Part shown: positions 1 to 6,875 of the stretch, in pieces
Position numbering within the stretch: the stretch's first letter is position 1
Layout of the letters: each line of letters starts with the position of its first letter
DNA from: Clostridiaceae bacterium
GTDB lineage: Bacteria; Bacillota; Clostridia; Oscillospirales; Acutalibacteraceae
NCBI GenBank assembly: GCA_016292785.1
Contig: JAEDFL010000039.1
Span: forward strand, 1-16,887
DNA length: 16,887 nt
Direction of reading: 5' to 3'
Translations under genes and position numbers: made by a program
Notes under the pieces: model-generated
Seen by the model: only the letters and a program-made list of their open reading frames with translations
Databases searched by the model: none
Told to the model about the DNA's origin: nothing

Positions 1-86
1 ACAATCTTTATATCGTTATTTTGTGCAACTTTTTTCTTCGCTCTTAAGTTAATGACATTGCCCTCAAGGGGAAGGCTTTTGAATAT

Positions 87-1541
87 TCAAGCAAAGATGA
101 ACATCAGCGCAGAGGAGAGGACAATACAAAAAAGATAGTGCAGTTTGACAGAAAAGCTGCTGCCGAGACACTCAAAAAATGCGGTTGTTCTGACAGCGTC
201 GGGGTGTTCGGAAAGGTATTTCGGAAGTGCCTTTTTTGCTCCGATAACGCTGAGAAATACCGTTTCAAGGAAATAGGACAGACAATAAATTATAAAGGTC
301 GATTTGTATCCGTAGCTTATGCCCGTGACAAAAGGCAGTAAGCTCAGAATGACCGTCAAAGAAACAGAGATGCAGACCGCAATTCCCGAATGTTTGTATT
401 TTTCCTGCGGCAATGAAACAAAGCAGAACTCCTCAACTCCTGCCCAGAGCAGAAGCGAAAACGAGGCGAAAACAGCGGCTTGTTTCGCTCCGAGCAAGCA
501 GAGGCAAAGGACGCTGTACGAAAACAGAGGTCTGCGGCAAAGAGTGACAAGACGGCTGAATTTTTCGCTCGGATTTTTAATGCAATGATGCAGAGCGTCA
601 AGCACGATCAATGCAATCCACAAAGCGGAGAGGACTGCGGAAAGATCAAACCGATCGAAAATTTCCGAAAGGGGAGACCAGATTCCTCCGTTAAATTCTA
701 TGACACGGTAATAGGAGAAAAGTATGCTTCGACTTGAAAAGAAGCCGATCAGTATTCCGAGACTGCCGAGCGCACCATAGGAAAACTCCATAATCTTCCA
801 GTTGTCGATTTTTCCTCTTTCCTGAAATTTTCCGAAGAAGTATTTATTGTTTCGTCTCTGAGGAAAAAGGGTGTATGCGTTGAGAAAGTTGGAAATAAGC
901 CAGCCGACGCTTCCGCTGACCGTTCCGCAGAAAATCAGCTTTAATGAAAAGAAATCGTGACGTAAGATCATAAAACCGATCATCGTCAGCATTATTCCCC
1001 AAAGTCCGCCCCATTCCTCCTGACTTGTATCGGAAAAATAATAACGTGGGAATACCTTTTTGTCGGGATCGAGCGGCTTGTTAAGAAGCCTTACTCCGAG
1101 ATATCTCATAATCACGGCAATCACAAGCATGAGCGGAATATCTGCCGCTTTGTAATAGCATCCCGTTGCCGCAGTATAGCTCATTCCGATAAATCCGCCG
1201 GCAATTCCGAACCATGCCGCTCCCTTTATTCCGAGACCGAGGTTGTGCTTTTTGACATCACGGCGGTTTATGTATTTCTCGCCCCAATAAAGCTTCGCCA
1301 TTGTCTGGGCATACGGCTCTGTTCCGCCCATAAACATTGCGGCGGCACCTACAGCGGCAAAGACGAAGAAATTATCTTTTATGATCTCACAGCCTGAAAA
1401 AACGGCAAGGCAAAGACCGAGCACCGCACCCGGAAGCATTGCGCCCTCCTCACCGCCGATGAGGTCGCCTCTCATTCCCCAGGCGTAGCTCACCGCCGTC
1501 AGGGTGACGGCAAAAGCGATAACAACCGTGAAAGCGGACAT
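87..1541 (-). CDS. Polytopic membrane protein of unknown function
   Basis: 484 residues, mostly hydrophobic, with roughly ten or more predicted membrane segments; I do not recognise the family. I chose the ATG at 1541 because GAGGAGG lies just upstream on this strand (about 1549-1555). The frame stays open 32 more codons, but that stretch is not membrane-like and runs through the likely promoter. The N-terminal segment carries a glycine-rich acidic motif (WGMRG at 21-25, GGEEGAMLPG at 29-38), followed by GGTEPYAQTM (72-81), EEWGGLWG (175-182) and NWKIMEFSYGALG (247-259). Charged residues next to Gly and Trp inside apparent membrane helices suggest a transporter or membrane enzyme rather than a simple anchor; that is inference. 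It has no signal peptidase site and no recognisable soluble domain. It is divergent from the aromatic operon, which gives no strong functional link. The 86 nt after its stop hold no gene or clear terminator. Confidence 0.8.
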   Translation of the reverse strand: MSAFTVVIAFAVTLTAVSYAWGMRGDLIGGEEGAMLPGAVLGLCLAVFSGCEIIKDNFFVFAAVGAAAMFMGGTEPYAQTMAKLYWGEKYINRRDVKKHNLGLGIKGAAWFGIAGGFIGMSYTAATGCYYKAADIPLMLVIAVIMRYLGVRLLNKPLDPDKKVFPRYYFSDTSQEEWGGLWGIMLTMIGFMILRHDFFSLKLIFCGTVSGSVGWLISNFLNAYTLFPQRRNNKYFFGKFQERGKIDNWKIMEFSYGALGSLGILIGFFSSRSILFSYYRVIEFNGGIWSPLSEIFDRFDLSAVLSALWIALIVLDALHHCIKNPSEKFSRLVTLCRRPLFSYSVLCLCLLGAKQAAVFASFSLLLWAGVEEFCFVSLPQEKYKHSGIAVCISVSLTVILSLLPFVTGISYGYKSTFIIYCLSYFLETVFLSVIGAKKALPKYLSEHPDAVRTTAFFECLGSSFSVKLHYLFCIVLSSALMFIFA

Positions 1542-1571
1542 TAAAATCGCCTCCTCAATTTTTATATTTTT

Positions 1572-1600
1572 ATTATAACAGCACAGATTTATCTGCACAA
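1572..1600 (-). promoter_or_regulatory. Probable promoter of the minus-strand membrane protein gene
   Basis: Read on the minus strand, TATAAT lies at 1577-1572 and is preceded by TG plus one base, an extended -10. A weak -35 (TTGTGC, 1600-1595) stands 17 bp upstream. The start codon at 1541 and its ribosome binding site follow about 30 nt later, which fits a short leader. Confidence 0.55.
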
Positions 1601-1630
1601 GAAAAATCTGCAAAAAATCACTTTTTTCTA

Positions 1631-1659
1631 TTGACAAACCTCAAAATAGGCATTATAAT
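1631..1659 (+). promoter_or_regulatory. Consensus sigma-A promoter of the aromatic amino acid operon
   Basis: TTGACA at 1631-1636 and TATAAT at 1654-1659 are separated by exactly 17 bp, a perfect match to the housekeeping consensus. The transcript should start near 1666, giving a leader of about 225 nt before pheA. Such a strong constitutive promoter fits control after initiation, by the attenuator that follows. Confidence 0.88.
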
Positions 1660-1690
1660 ATAGAAAATTTTCAGGTGGGAGGAAGCTTCG

Positions 1691-1774
1691 ATGTTGAACA
1701 ATAAAATATACAATCGATTTTATTACTTTTATTACCATCAATGCGGCCTTTCTTCCTTTAAAAAACTCGGCTGA
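1691..1774 (+). CDS. Phe/Tyr-rich leader peptide of the aromatic operon attenuator
   Basis: A 27-codon ORF, ATG to TGA, with a strong GGAGG ribosome binding site (1678-1682) 8 nt upstream. It contains 5 Tyr and 3 Phe. Residues 10-15 are Phe-Tyr-Tyr-Phe-Tyr-Tyr, encoded by TTT TAT TAC twice in tandem (1718-1735), with a further Tyr at 7 and Phe at 23. There is no Trp codon. It lies between the operon promoter and a rho-independent terminator that precedes pheA. This is the classical arrangement of leader-peptide attenuation: a ribosome stalled on Phe or Tyr codons would favour antitermination. Codon content, ribosome binding site, position and terminator are seen directly; function is inferred from the known pheA and his leader systems of other bacteria. 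The peptide itself probably has no role beyond sensing. Confidence 0.82.
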   Translation: MLNNKIYNRFYYFYYHQCGLSSFKKLG

Positions 1775-1825
1775 TCTGATGGCTTTTTCGCCGTTGCCGA
1801 AAAATAAAGTGTAGAGACACCGCAT
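1741..1825 (+). promoter_or_regulatory. Predicted antiterminator structure
   Basis: ATGCGG (1741-1746), immediately after the Phe/Tyr codon run, is complementary to CCGCAT (1820-1825), the 5' arm of the terminator. Nested pairings support one long imperfect arm: CTTTA (1756-1760) with TAAAG (1805-1809), TCGGC (1767-1771) with GCCGA (1796-1800), and ATGGC (1779-1783) with GCCGT (1790-1794) around a TTTTTC loop. The leader stop codon (1772-1774) falls in a bulge of this arm, so a ribosome that reaches the stop would disrupt it, while one stalled at 1718-1727 would leave it free. Pairings were read by eye; no folding energy was calculated. Confidence 0.6.
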
Positions 1826-1861
1826 AGAAAATTCGTGAGAATGAACTATGCGGGTTTTTTT
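1820..1861 (+). terminator. Attenuator terminator upstream of pheA
   Basis: CCGCATAG (1820-1827) pairs perfectly with CTATGCGG (1846-1853). A 3x3 internal loop leads to a short upper stem ATTC/GAAT closed by a GTGA (GNRA-type) tetraloop. Seven T residues follow at 1855-1861. It sits 30 nt upstream of the pheA start, so it can only serve as a conditional stop within the leader. Confidence 0.88.
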
Positions 1862-1891
1862 ATGCAAATTTCTGAAAACGAGGGATATTCA

Positions 1892-2995
1892 ATGAACAAT
1901 CTGCAAAACGCAAGAAGAACGATCGAAAAGATTGACGCCGAAATGGCGGAGCTTTTCGAAAAGAGAATGAAAGCGGCGGAAACCGTCGCTGGGTTTAAAA
2001 AGGAAAACGCATTGCCTATTGAGGATAAAAAGCGTGAGGCCGAATTGACAGCGAAAAACTGCGAGTTTGTTTCATTTGAATACCGCCCGTATTATGAAAG
2101 CTTCATCGAAAACGTTATGGACGTTTCCAAAAAATATCAGAAGCGTCTTCTTGAGGGTATGAGAATTGCATACAGCGGAGTGGAGGGTGCCTTTGCCCAC
2201 ATTGCCGCAATGAGGATCTTCAAATGCGGTGAAACGGTGTCCTGTCCCGACTTCGACAGCGCATACAAGGCGGTCGAGGACGGAGAGTGCGACTGTGCCG
2301 TTCTGCCGATAGAGAATAGCTATGCAGGTGACGTTGACCGTGTGCTTGACCTTGCTTTTCACGGCAAGCTCTCCGTTTCGGGCATCTACGATATGCCCCT
2401 CGGTCAGAGCCTGCTTGCAAAGCCGGGCACAAATATGGAGGATATCACAGAGGTCAGAAGTCATCCGCAGGCTCTTTCCCAGTGTATGCCTTATCTCAAG
2501 GAGCACGGCTGGAAGCTGACTCAGGCGGTCAACACCGCTGTTGCGGCTAAGTCCGTTGCAGAGGGCGATAGAAGTGACGTTGCCGTTGTTGCCTCCAAGG
2601 ATGCGGCTGAGCTTTACGGCTTGAAGATTTTGCAGGAGGATATAAACGAAAACAAGAAAAATACAACGAGATTTGCGGTGTTCACAAGGTCTGAATTGAA
2701 GGTAACTCCAAAGGACGAGCATTTCCTTATTATGTTCACGACCAAGAACGAGCCCGGCTCCCTCGGCGGCGCAATCGCCGTTATCGGTGAATACAGGTTT
2801 AATCTGAGAAGCCTTAAAAGCCGTCCGACGGGTAATGCGAACTGGGAATACTATTTTTATGCCGAGGGCGAGGGCAATATCGACTCCCTTGACGGCAGAA
2901 AGATGATACACGACTTAAAGAAGCTTTGTGAGAATGTTAAAATTCTCGGCAGCTTTTCGGACGAGAAGATCCTTGACGAAAGGAGAGCTAAATAA
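1892..2995 (+). CDS. pheA: Bifunctional chorismate mutase / prephenate dehydratase
   Basis: 367 residues. It converts chorismate to prephenate and then to phenylpyruvate, the committed branch to phenylalanine, in the cytoplasm. Residues 1-85 form an AroQ-type chorismate mutase helix bundle with the usual basic and acidic positions (RR 8-9, R25, KK 36-37, D45, R48). Residues about 90-268 are prephenate dehydratase, with YSGVEGAFAH (94-103), PIENSYAG (139-146) and the diagnostic TTRF (258-261). Residues about 277-355 are a regulatory ACT domain with EPGSLGGAI (287-295) and SRP (310-312), the region where phenylalanine binds in homologues. Start: ATG at 1892 has GAGGG 7 nt upstream; the frame is open from 1835, but that would begin inside the terminator hairpin. 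It is the first gene behind the attenuator. The stop overlaps the aroB start (TAATG). Confidence 0.95.
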   Translation: MNNLQNARRTIEKIDAEMAELFEKRMKAAETVAGFKKENALPIEDKKREAELTAKNCEFVSFEYRPYYESFIENVMDVSKKYQKRLLEGMRIAYSGVEGAFAHIAAMRIFKCGETVSCPDFDSAYKAVEDGECDCAVLPIENSYAGDVDRVLDLAFHGKLSVSGIYDMPLGQSLLAKPGTNMEDITEVRSHPQALSQCMPYLKEHGWKLTQAVNTAVAAKSVAEGDRSDVAVVASKDAAELYGLKILQEDINENKKNTTRFAVFTRSELKVTPKDEHFLIMFTTKNEPGSLGGAIAVIGEYRFNLRSLKSRPTGNANWEYYFYAEGEGNIDSLDGRKMIHDLKKLCENVKILGSFSDEKILDERRAK

Positions 2996-4017
2996 TGAGC
3001 GTTTTGCATATGGAGCTTGGAGCAAACAGCTATGACATAACCGTTGAACGCGGTGCGCTGAACAGAGCAGGCGAGCTGTTGAAGCTTGAAAGAAAGGTGC
3101 TTATAGTGACCGATGACGGCGTACCGAAGGAATATGCCGAAAAAATTGCCTCCTTTTGTGCCGAGCCGCACATAGTCACCCTCCCGATGGGCGAGCAGAA
3201 CAAGTGTATGAAAACATATTCCGATCTGCTTGAGGTTATGGTGAAAAACGAATTTGACCGCAACGACTGCGTGGTAGCCGTCGGCGGCGGAGTTATGGGC
3301 GATCTTGCAGGTTTTGTCGCTTCAACCTATATGAGGGGTGTTGACTTCTACAATGTCCCGACAACCCTCCTTTCTCAGATTGATTCTTCAATCGGCGGCA
3401 AGGTTGCCGTGGATTTTGCAGGATATAAAAATCTTGTCGGTGCGTTTTATCAGCCGAAAGCCGTGCTGATAGATCCGAATGTTCTCTCGACTCTTTCGTC
3501 AAGGCAGTTTGCCTGCGGAATGGCGGAGGCGGTGAAGATGTTCGCAACCTTTAATGCAAAGATGTTTGAAGCGGTCGAGAAAAATCCCGATGAGGATATT
3601 GATAAGATAATAATTGAAGCTCTCAAAATCAAAAGAGACGTTGTTGAAAAGGATGAAAAGGAAAAGGGACTTCGCAAGGTGCTGAACTTCGGACACACGG
3701 TCGGTCACGCTATAGAGAGTATCGAGGAAAACAGCGATTATCCGCTGTTCCACGGCGAATGTGTGGGTATCGGAATGCTCTGCCTGAGCAGTCCCGAGGT
3801 CGCAGGACGGCTCAGACGCATACTTCACAGAATGGATATCCCGACCTCATGGAGAGGCGGAGAAGAAGAGCTGAAAGCCGCTATGCTCCACGACAAGAAA
3901 GCCAAGGGCGACAGAATAACGGTCATAAAGGTTGACACGGTAGGAACCTTTAAAGAGGAAAAGCTGACGGTTGATGAGATCGTAAAACGGTGCGGGGAGG
4001 TGCTTGTGCTGTCATGA
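2995..4017 (+). CDS. aroB: 3-dehydroquinate synthase
   Basis: 340 residues, slightly shorter than the usual 350-365. It makes 3-dehydroquinate from DAHP using NAD and a divalent metal, step two of the shikimate pathway. Visible motifs are VGGGVMGDLAGF (96-107) for nucleotide binding, VPTTLLSQIDSSIGGK (121-136), YKNLVGAFYQP (144-154), the glutamate of GMAEAVK (175-181), NFGHTVGHAIE (231-241) and FHGECVGIGM (252-261), which together supply the metal ligands. Its ATG overlaps the pheA stop by one base and has GGAG just upstream, so translation is probably coupled. Its end overlaps aroC by 4 nt (ATGA). Nothing suggests loss of function. Confidence 0.95.
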   Translation: MSVLHMELGANSYDITVERGALNRAGELLKLERKVLIVTDDGVPKEYAEKIASFCAEPHIVTLPMGEQNKCMKTYSDLLEVMVKNEFDRNDCVVAVGGGVMGDLAGFVASTYMRGVDFYNVPTTLLSQIDSSIGGKVAVDFAGYKNLVGAFYQPKAVLIDPNVLSTLSSRQFACGMAEAVKMFATFNAKMFEAVEKNPDEDIDKIIIEALKIKRDVVEKDEKEKGLRKVLNFGHTVGHAIESIEENSDYPLFHGECVGIGMLCLSSPEVAGRLRRILHRMDIPTSWRGGEEELKAAMLHDKKAKGDRITVIKVDTVGTFKEEKLTVDEIVKRCGEVLVLS

Positions 4018-5105
4018 AGAATACATTCGGAAATGTGCTTACGGTAACCTTGTTCGGCGAGAGCCACGGCGAAGCTATCGGAGCGGTGATAGACGGCATT
4101 GCTCCCGGAGTGAAGATAGACAAGGATTATATTGACACAAAAATGGCTCTGCGCAGACCGAGCGGAAAAATCTCGACCGCTCGCAGCGAAAAGGACGAGA
4201 TCGTTTTTGAAAGCGGAGTTTACGAAGGACACACAACCGGAACGCCGATCTGTATGGTTATCAAAAATGCCGACACTCACAGCTCGGATTATTCCTCCCT
4301 TGCAGGCAAGGCGAGACCGGGACACGCCGATTTTCCTGCGTTTTGCAAGTATCACGGCTTTGAGGACGCAAGGGGCGGCGGTCATTTCAGCGGAAGAATT
4401 ACTGCGGCTCTCGTTGCCGCAGGCGCAATAGTTCAAAGTGCGCTGAAAGAAAAAGGAATTGCAATCGGTACGCATATCAGCCGCCTTGCAGGAATCAGCG
4501 ACGATAAGATGAATCCTGCGGAAGATGTTGAAAAACTTGAAAATATGGAGTTTCCGCTTGTTGACAGAAGCCTTGAGGAAAAGATGAAAGCGGCTATTAT
4601 GCAGGCGAGAGTCGAGGGCGACAGCGTCGGAGGAATCCTTGAAACGGCTGTTGTCGGTATGCCTGCCGGAGTGGGTGAGCCGTGGTTTGACACGGTTGAA
4701 GGTCTGCTTTCTCATGCTCTTTTCTCCGTTCCTGCGGTCAAGGGAGTTGAGTTCGGTGACGGCTTTGCCCTTGCCGATATGAGAGGAAGCGAGTCCAACG
4801 ACGCTTACCGTGTTGACGAAAGCGGCAGGATAATTACCGAAACCAACAGCAACGGCGGAATAGGCGGAGGTATTACAAACGGACAGCCGATAGTTTTCCG
4901 CTGTGCAGTCAAGCCGACTCCGTCAATAGTTAAAAAGCAGGACACGGTCGATTTCGTCAATGTATGCAATACGGAAATTGCAATAAAGGGCAGGCACGAT
5001 CCCTGCATAGTCCACCGTGCGAGAGCGGTTGTTGACGCAGTAACTGCGTTGACTCTGGCGGATATGCTCAGTCTGAGATTCGGCACGGACTGGCTTGCGA
5101 GGTAA
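4014..5105 (+). CDS. aroC: Chorismate synthase
   Basis: 363 residues. It performs the last shikimate step, 5-enolpyruvylshikimate 3-phosphate to chorismate, and needs reduced FMN. Motifs are FGESHG (14-19), RPGHAD (101-106), RGGGHFSGR (120-128) and, near the C-terminus, RHDPC (327-331). The ATG at 4014 overlaps the aroB stop as ATGA. GGGGAGG (3994-4000) stands 13 nt upstream, rather far, so re-initiation after aroB may matter. An in-frame GTG at 3990 would remove the ribosome binding site and add residues before the conserved KNTFGN start, so I rejected it. No flavin reductase domain is fused, so reduced FMN must come from elsewhere in the cell. Confidence 0.95.
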   Translation: MKNTFGNVLTVTLFGESHGEAIGAVIDGIAPGVKIDKDYIDTKMALRRPSGKISTARSEKDEIVFESGVYEGHTTGTPICMVIKNADTHSSDYSSLAGKARPGHADFPAFCKYHGFEDARGGGHFSGRITAALVAAGAIVQSALKEKGIAIGTHISRLAGISDDKMNPAEDVEKLENMEFPLVDRSLEEKMKAAIMQARVEGDSVGGILETAVVGMPAGVGEPWFDTVEGLLSHALFSVPAVKGVEFGDGFALADMRGSESNDAYRVDESGRIITETNSNGGIGGGITNGQPIVFRCAVKPTPSIVKKQDTVDFVNVCNTEIAIKGRHDPCIVHRARAVVDAVTALTLADMLSLRFGTDWLAR

Positions 5106-5109
5106 CGGT

Positions 5110-6369
5110 ATGGAGTACGGATGTATAGGAAAAAAACTCGGTCACAGCTTTTCGGCTGTCATTCATGCGAAGCTCGGCGATTATGATTACCGGCTTGTCG
5201 AGCTGACGGAGGACGAGCTGACCGAATTTATGAAAAAAAAGAATTTTAAGGGCATCAACGTTACGATACCTTATAAGGAAACGGTGATTCCGTTCCTCGA
5301 TCACATAGATGTTTCGGCAAGTCAGATTGGAGCGGTCAACACGATAGTCAATGAAAACGGCGTGCTGACAGGCTATAACACCGATTTTTACGGTATGACT
5401 CAGCTTCTGAAAAAAGGCGGAATTGATGTTGACGGAAAGAACGTTTACATTCTCGGAACGGGCGGAACGTCAAAAACGGCAAGAGCAGTTGCGGCGTCAC
5501 TCGGAGCAAAGGAGATTTACGTCGTTTCGAGAAATCCGAAAAGCGGTGAAATTTCCTATGATGATATGAATGCGAACGCAGAGAATGTTGAGGTTATCAT
5601 AAATACCACGCCTGTCGGAATGTTCCCTAAGCCCGACGCTTCTGCGGTCGAGCCGTCGCATTTTTCCAATCTCAGCGGAGCGGCGGACGCTGTTTACAAT
5701 CCGCTGACGACTGAATTTATCAGCAAAGTCAAAGCCTGCAAGGCGAACGCCGTAAACGGTCTTTATATGCTTGTCGCTCAGGCGGCAAGTGCGGCGGAGC
5801 TGTTTTTTAGCGACGGAACCATGACTTCAAAAACCGATGAAGTCTTTGCCGAAATATATAAAGAAAAGCTTAACGTTGTGCTTATCGGTATGCCGGGAAG
5901 CGGCAAGACAACGATCGGTAAGCTCGTTGCAAAGAGCCTCGGCAGGGAGTTTTATGATACGGACGAGGTATTTGTGACAGAGGAGCAAACTACAATTTCC
6001 GATTACTTTGCATCTCATACCGAGAAGGATTTTCGTGACAGGGAAAGCGAGATTGTCGCAAATCTCGGAGCGAAGAACTCCCTTGTCATCGCCACGGGCG
6101 GCGGAGCTGTCCTCAGAGAGGAGAATATAAGACATCTCAAACAAAACGGAGTTATCTTCTTCCTTGACCGTGATGTTGAAAATATTGTTCCTACCTCGGA
6201 TAGACCTCTCGGCAGCAGCAGGGAAGCGATAGAAAAAAGATACCGTGAACGTTATCCGATATATTGCTCGGCGGCGGATATAAGGCTTGATTCCAATTCC
6301 TGTGTTGATACGGTCGCCGCAAATCTTGCAGAAGAATTTAACGGCTTTTGCCGAAAGGAGCAGTTATGA
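5110..6369 (+). CDS. aroE-aroK: Shikimate dehydrogenase-shikimate kinase fusion
   Basis: 419 residues, two enzymes in one chain. Residues 1-250 are shikimate dehydrogenase (dehydroshikimate to shikimate with NADPH): substrate site KLGHSFS (9-15), NVTIPYK with the catalytic-type Lys56, AVNTIV (75-80), TDFYG with Asp92, and the dinucleotide loop GTGGTSKTA (116-124). Residues about 254-419 are shikimate kinase: P-loop GMPGSGKTT (260-268), DTD (283-285), FRDRESE (308-314), ATGGGAV (328-334) and the lid around SDRPLG (363-368). All expected catalytic motifs of both halves are present. The frame is continuous, and the linker (about 240-253) shows no stop or internal ribosome binding site. The start at 5110 has GAGG 7 nt upstream, 4 nt after aroC; the stop overlaps aroQ as ATGA. 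The two activities catalyse consecutive steps. Confidence 0.94.
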   Translation: MEYGCIGKKLGHSFSAVIHAKLGDYDYRLVELTEDELTEFMKKKNFKGINVTIPYKETVIPFLDHIDVSASQIGAVNTIVNENGVLTGYNTDFYGMTQLLKKGGIDVDGKNVYILGTGGTSKTARAVAASLGAKEIYVVSRNPKSGEISYDDMNANAENVEVIINTTPVGMFPKPDASAVEPSHFSNLSGAADAVYNPLTTEFISKVKACKANAVNGLYMLVAQAASAAELFFSDGTMTSKTDEVFAEIYKEKLNVVLIGMPGSGKTTIGKLVAKSLGREFYDTDEVFVTEEQTTISDYFASHTEKDFRDRESEIVANLGAKNSLVIATGGGAVLREENIRHLKQNGVIFFLDRDVENIVPTSDRPLGSSREAIEKRYRERYPIYCSAADIRLDSNSCVDTVAANLAEEFNGFCRKEQL

Positions 6370-6788
6370 AGATATTAGTTATTAACGGACCGAATTTGAA
6401 TATGCTCGGCATCAGAGAGCCTGACATCTACGGCAGAGAAACATATTCGGATCTGCTGGAGAAGATAAAGCGTCACGCTGACGAAAAGGGAGTTGAGGTT
6501 GAGTTTTTTCAGTCCAACCATGAGGGCAGTATCGTTGATAAAATTCAGGAATCATACGGAAAGACAGACGGCATAGTCCTGAATCCCGGCGCCTACACCC
6601 ACACGAGCGTTGCAATTCCCGATGCATTGAAGGCTGTCGGAATACCGACCGTTGAGGTACACATCTCCGATGTTGACACCCGTGAGGAATTTCGTCAGAT
6701 CAGCTATGTTCGACCGTGCTGTGTTGCGTGTGTAAAGGGGCAGGGGACGGACGGTTACTGCGAAGCGATAGATATTCTGCTCGGCTGA
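6366..6788 (+). CDS. aroQ: Type II 3-dehydroquinate dehydratase
   Basis: 140 residues, the usual length for the dodecameric type II enzyme, which makes 3-dehydroshikimate from 3-dehydroquinate. Visible are GPNLNMLG (8-15), Arg17, the catalytic-type Tyr22, SNHEG (50-54), NPGAYTHTS (73-81) and VEVHIS (96-101). The motif after His99 is HISD-VDTREEFR, where most family members have HISN; this looks like tolerated variation. AAAGGAG lies 5 nt upstream of the ATG, which overlaps the aroE-aroK stop (ATGA). The stretch from 6789 to 6875 that follows is the only sizeable gap inside the operon. Confidence 0.95.
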   Translation: MKILVINGPNLNMLGIREPDIYGRETYSDLLEKIKRHADEKGVEVEFFQSNHEGSIVDKIQESYGKTDGIVLNPGAYTHTSVAIPDALKAVGIPTVEVHISDVDTREEFRQISYVRPCCVACVKGQGTDGYCEAIDILLG

Positions 6789-6856
6789 AATTGTCCACAG
6801 CACATTTTTCGCTCGGGGCAGTATCTCATACAGCACTGAATAGAAAATCAGACTCA

Positions 6857-6871
6857 ACCAAAAGGATTGGT
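6857..6871 (+). promoter_or_regulatory. Small hairpin presenting the aroA ribosome binding site
   Basis: ACCAA (6857-6861) and TTGGT (6867-6871) can pair around the loop AAGGA, which is the aroA Shine-Dalgarno sequence; the start codon follows 4 nt after the stem. Such a short stem would display rather than hide the site. The rest of the 87-nt gap (6789-6856) shows no convincing promoter or terminator. Confidence 0.35.
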
Positions 6872-6875
6872 AAAT

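Noticed and set aside
79..90. Perfect palindrome TTGAATATTCAA at the end of the minus-strand gene
   Set aside because: Twelve AT-rich bases overlapping a stop codon, with no partner site and no T-run; chance is sufficient.
1666..1861. T-box riboswitch in the pheA leader
   Set aside because: No T-box consensus (AGGGTGG-type sequence before the terminator) and too short for a specifier stem; the leader peptide explains the region better.
1835..1891. Longer N-terminus for PheA
   Set aside because: The extra 19 codons begin inside the terminator hairpin loop and have no ribosome binding site; the ATG at 1892 does.
2072..2911. 279-codon minus-strand frame opposite pheA
   Set aside because: Shadow of the pheA reading frame; no recognisable motifs, and it is antisense to a gene with clear dehydratase and ACT motifs.
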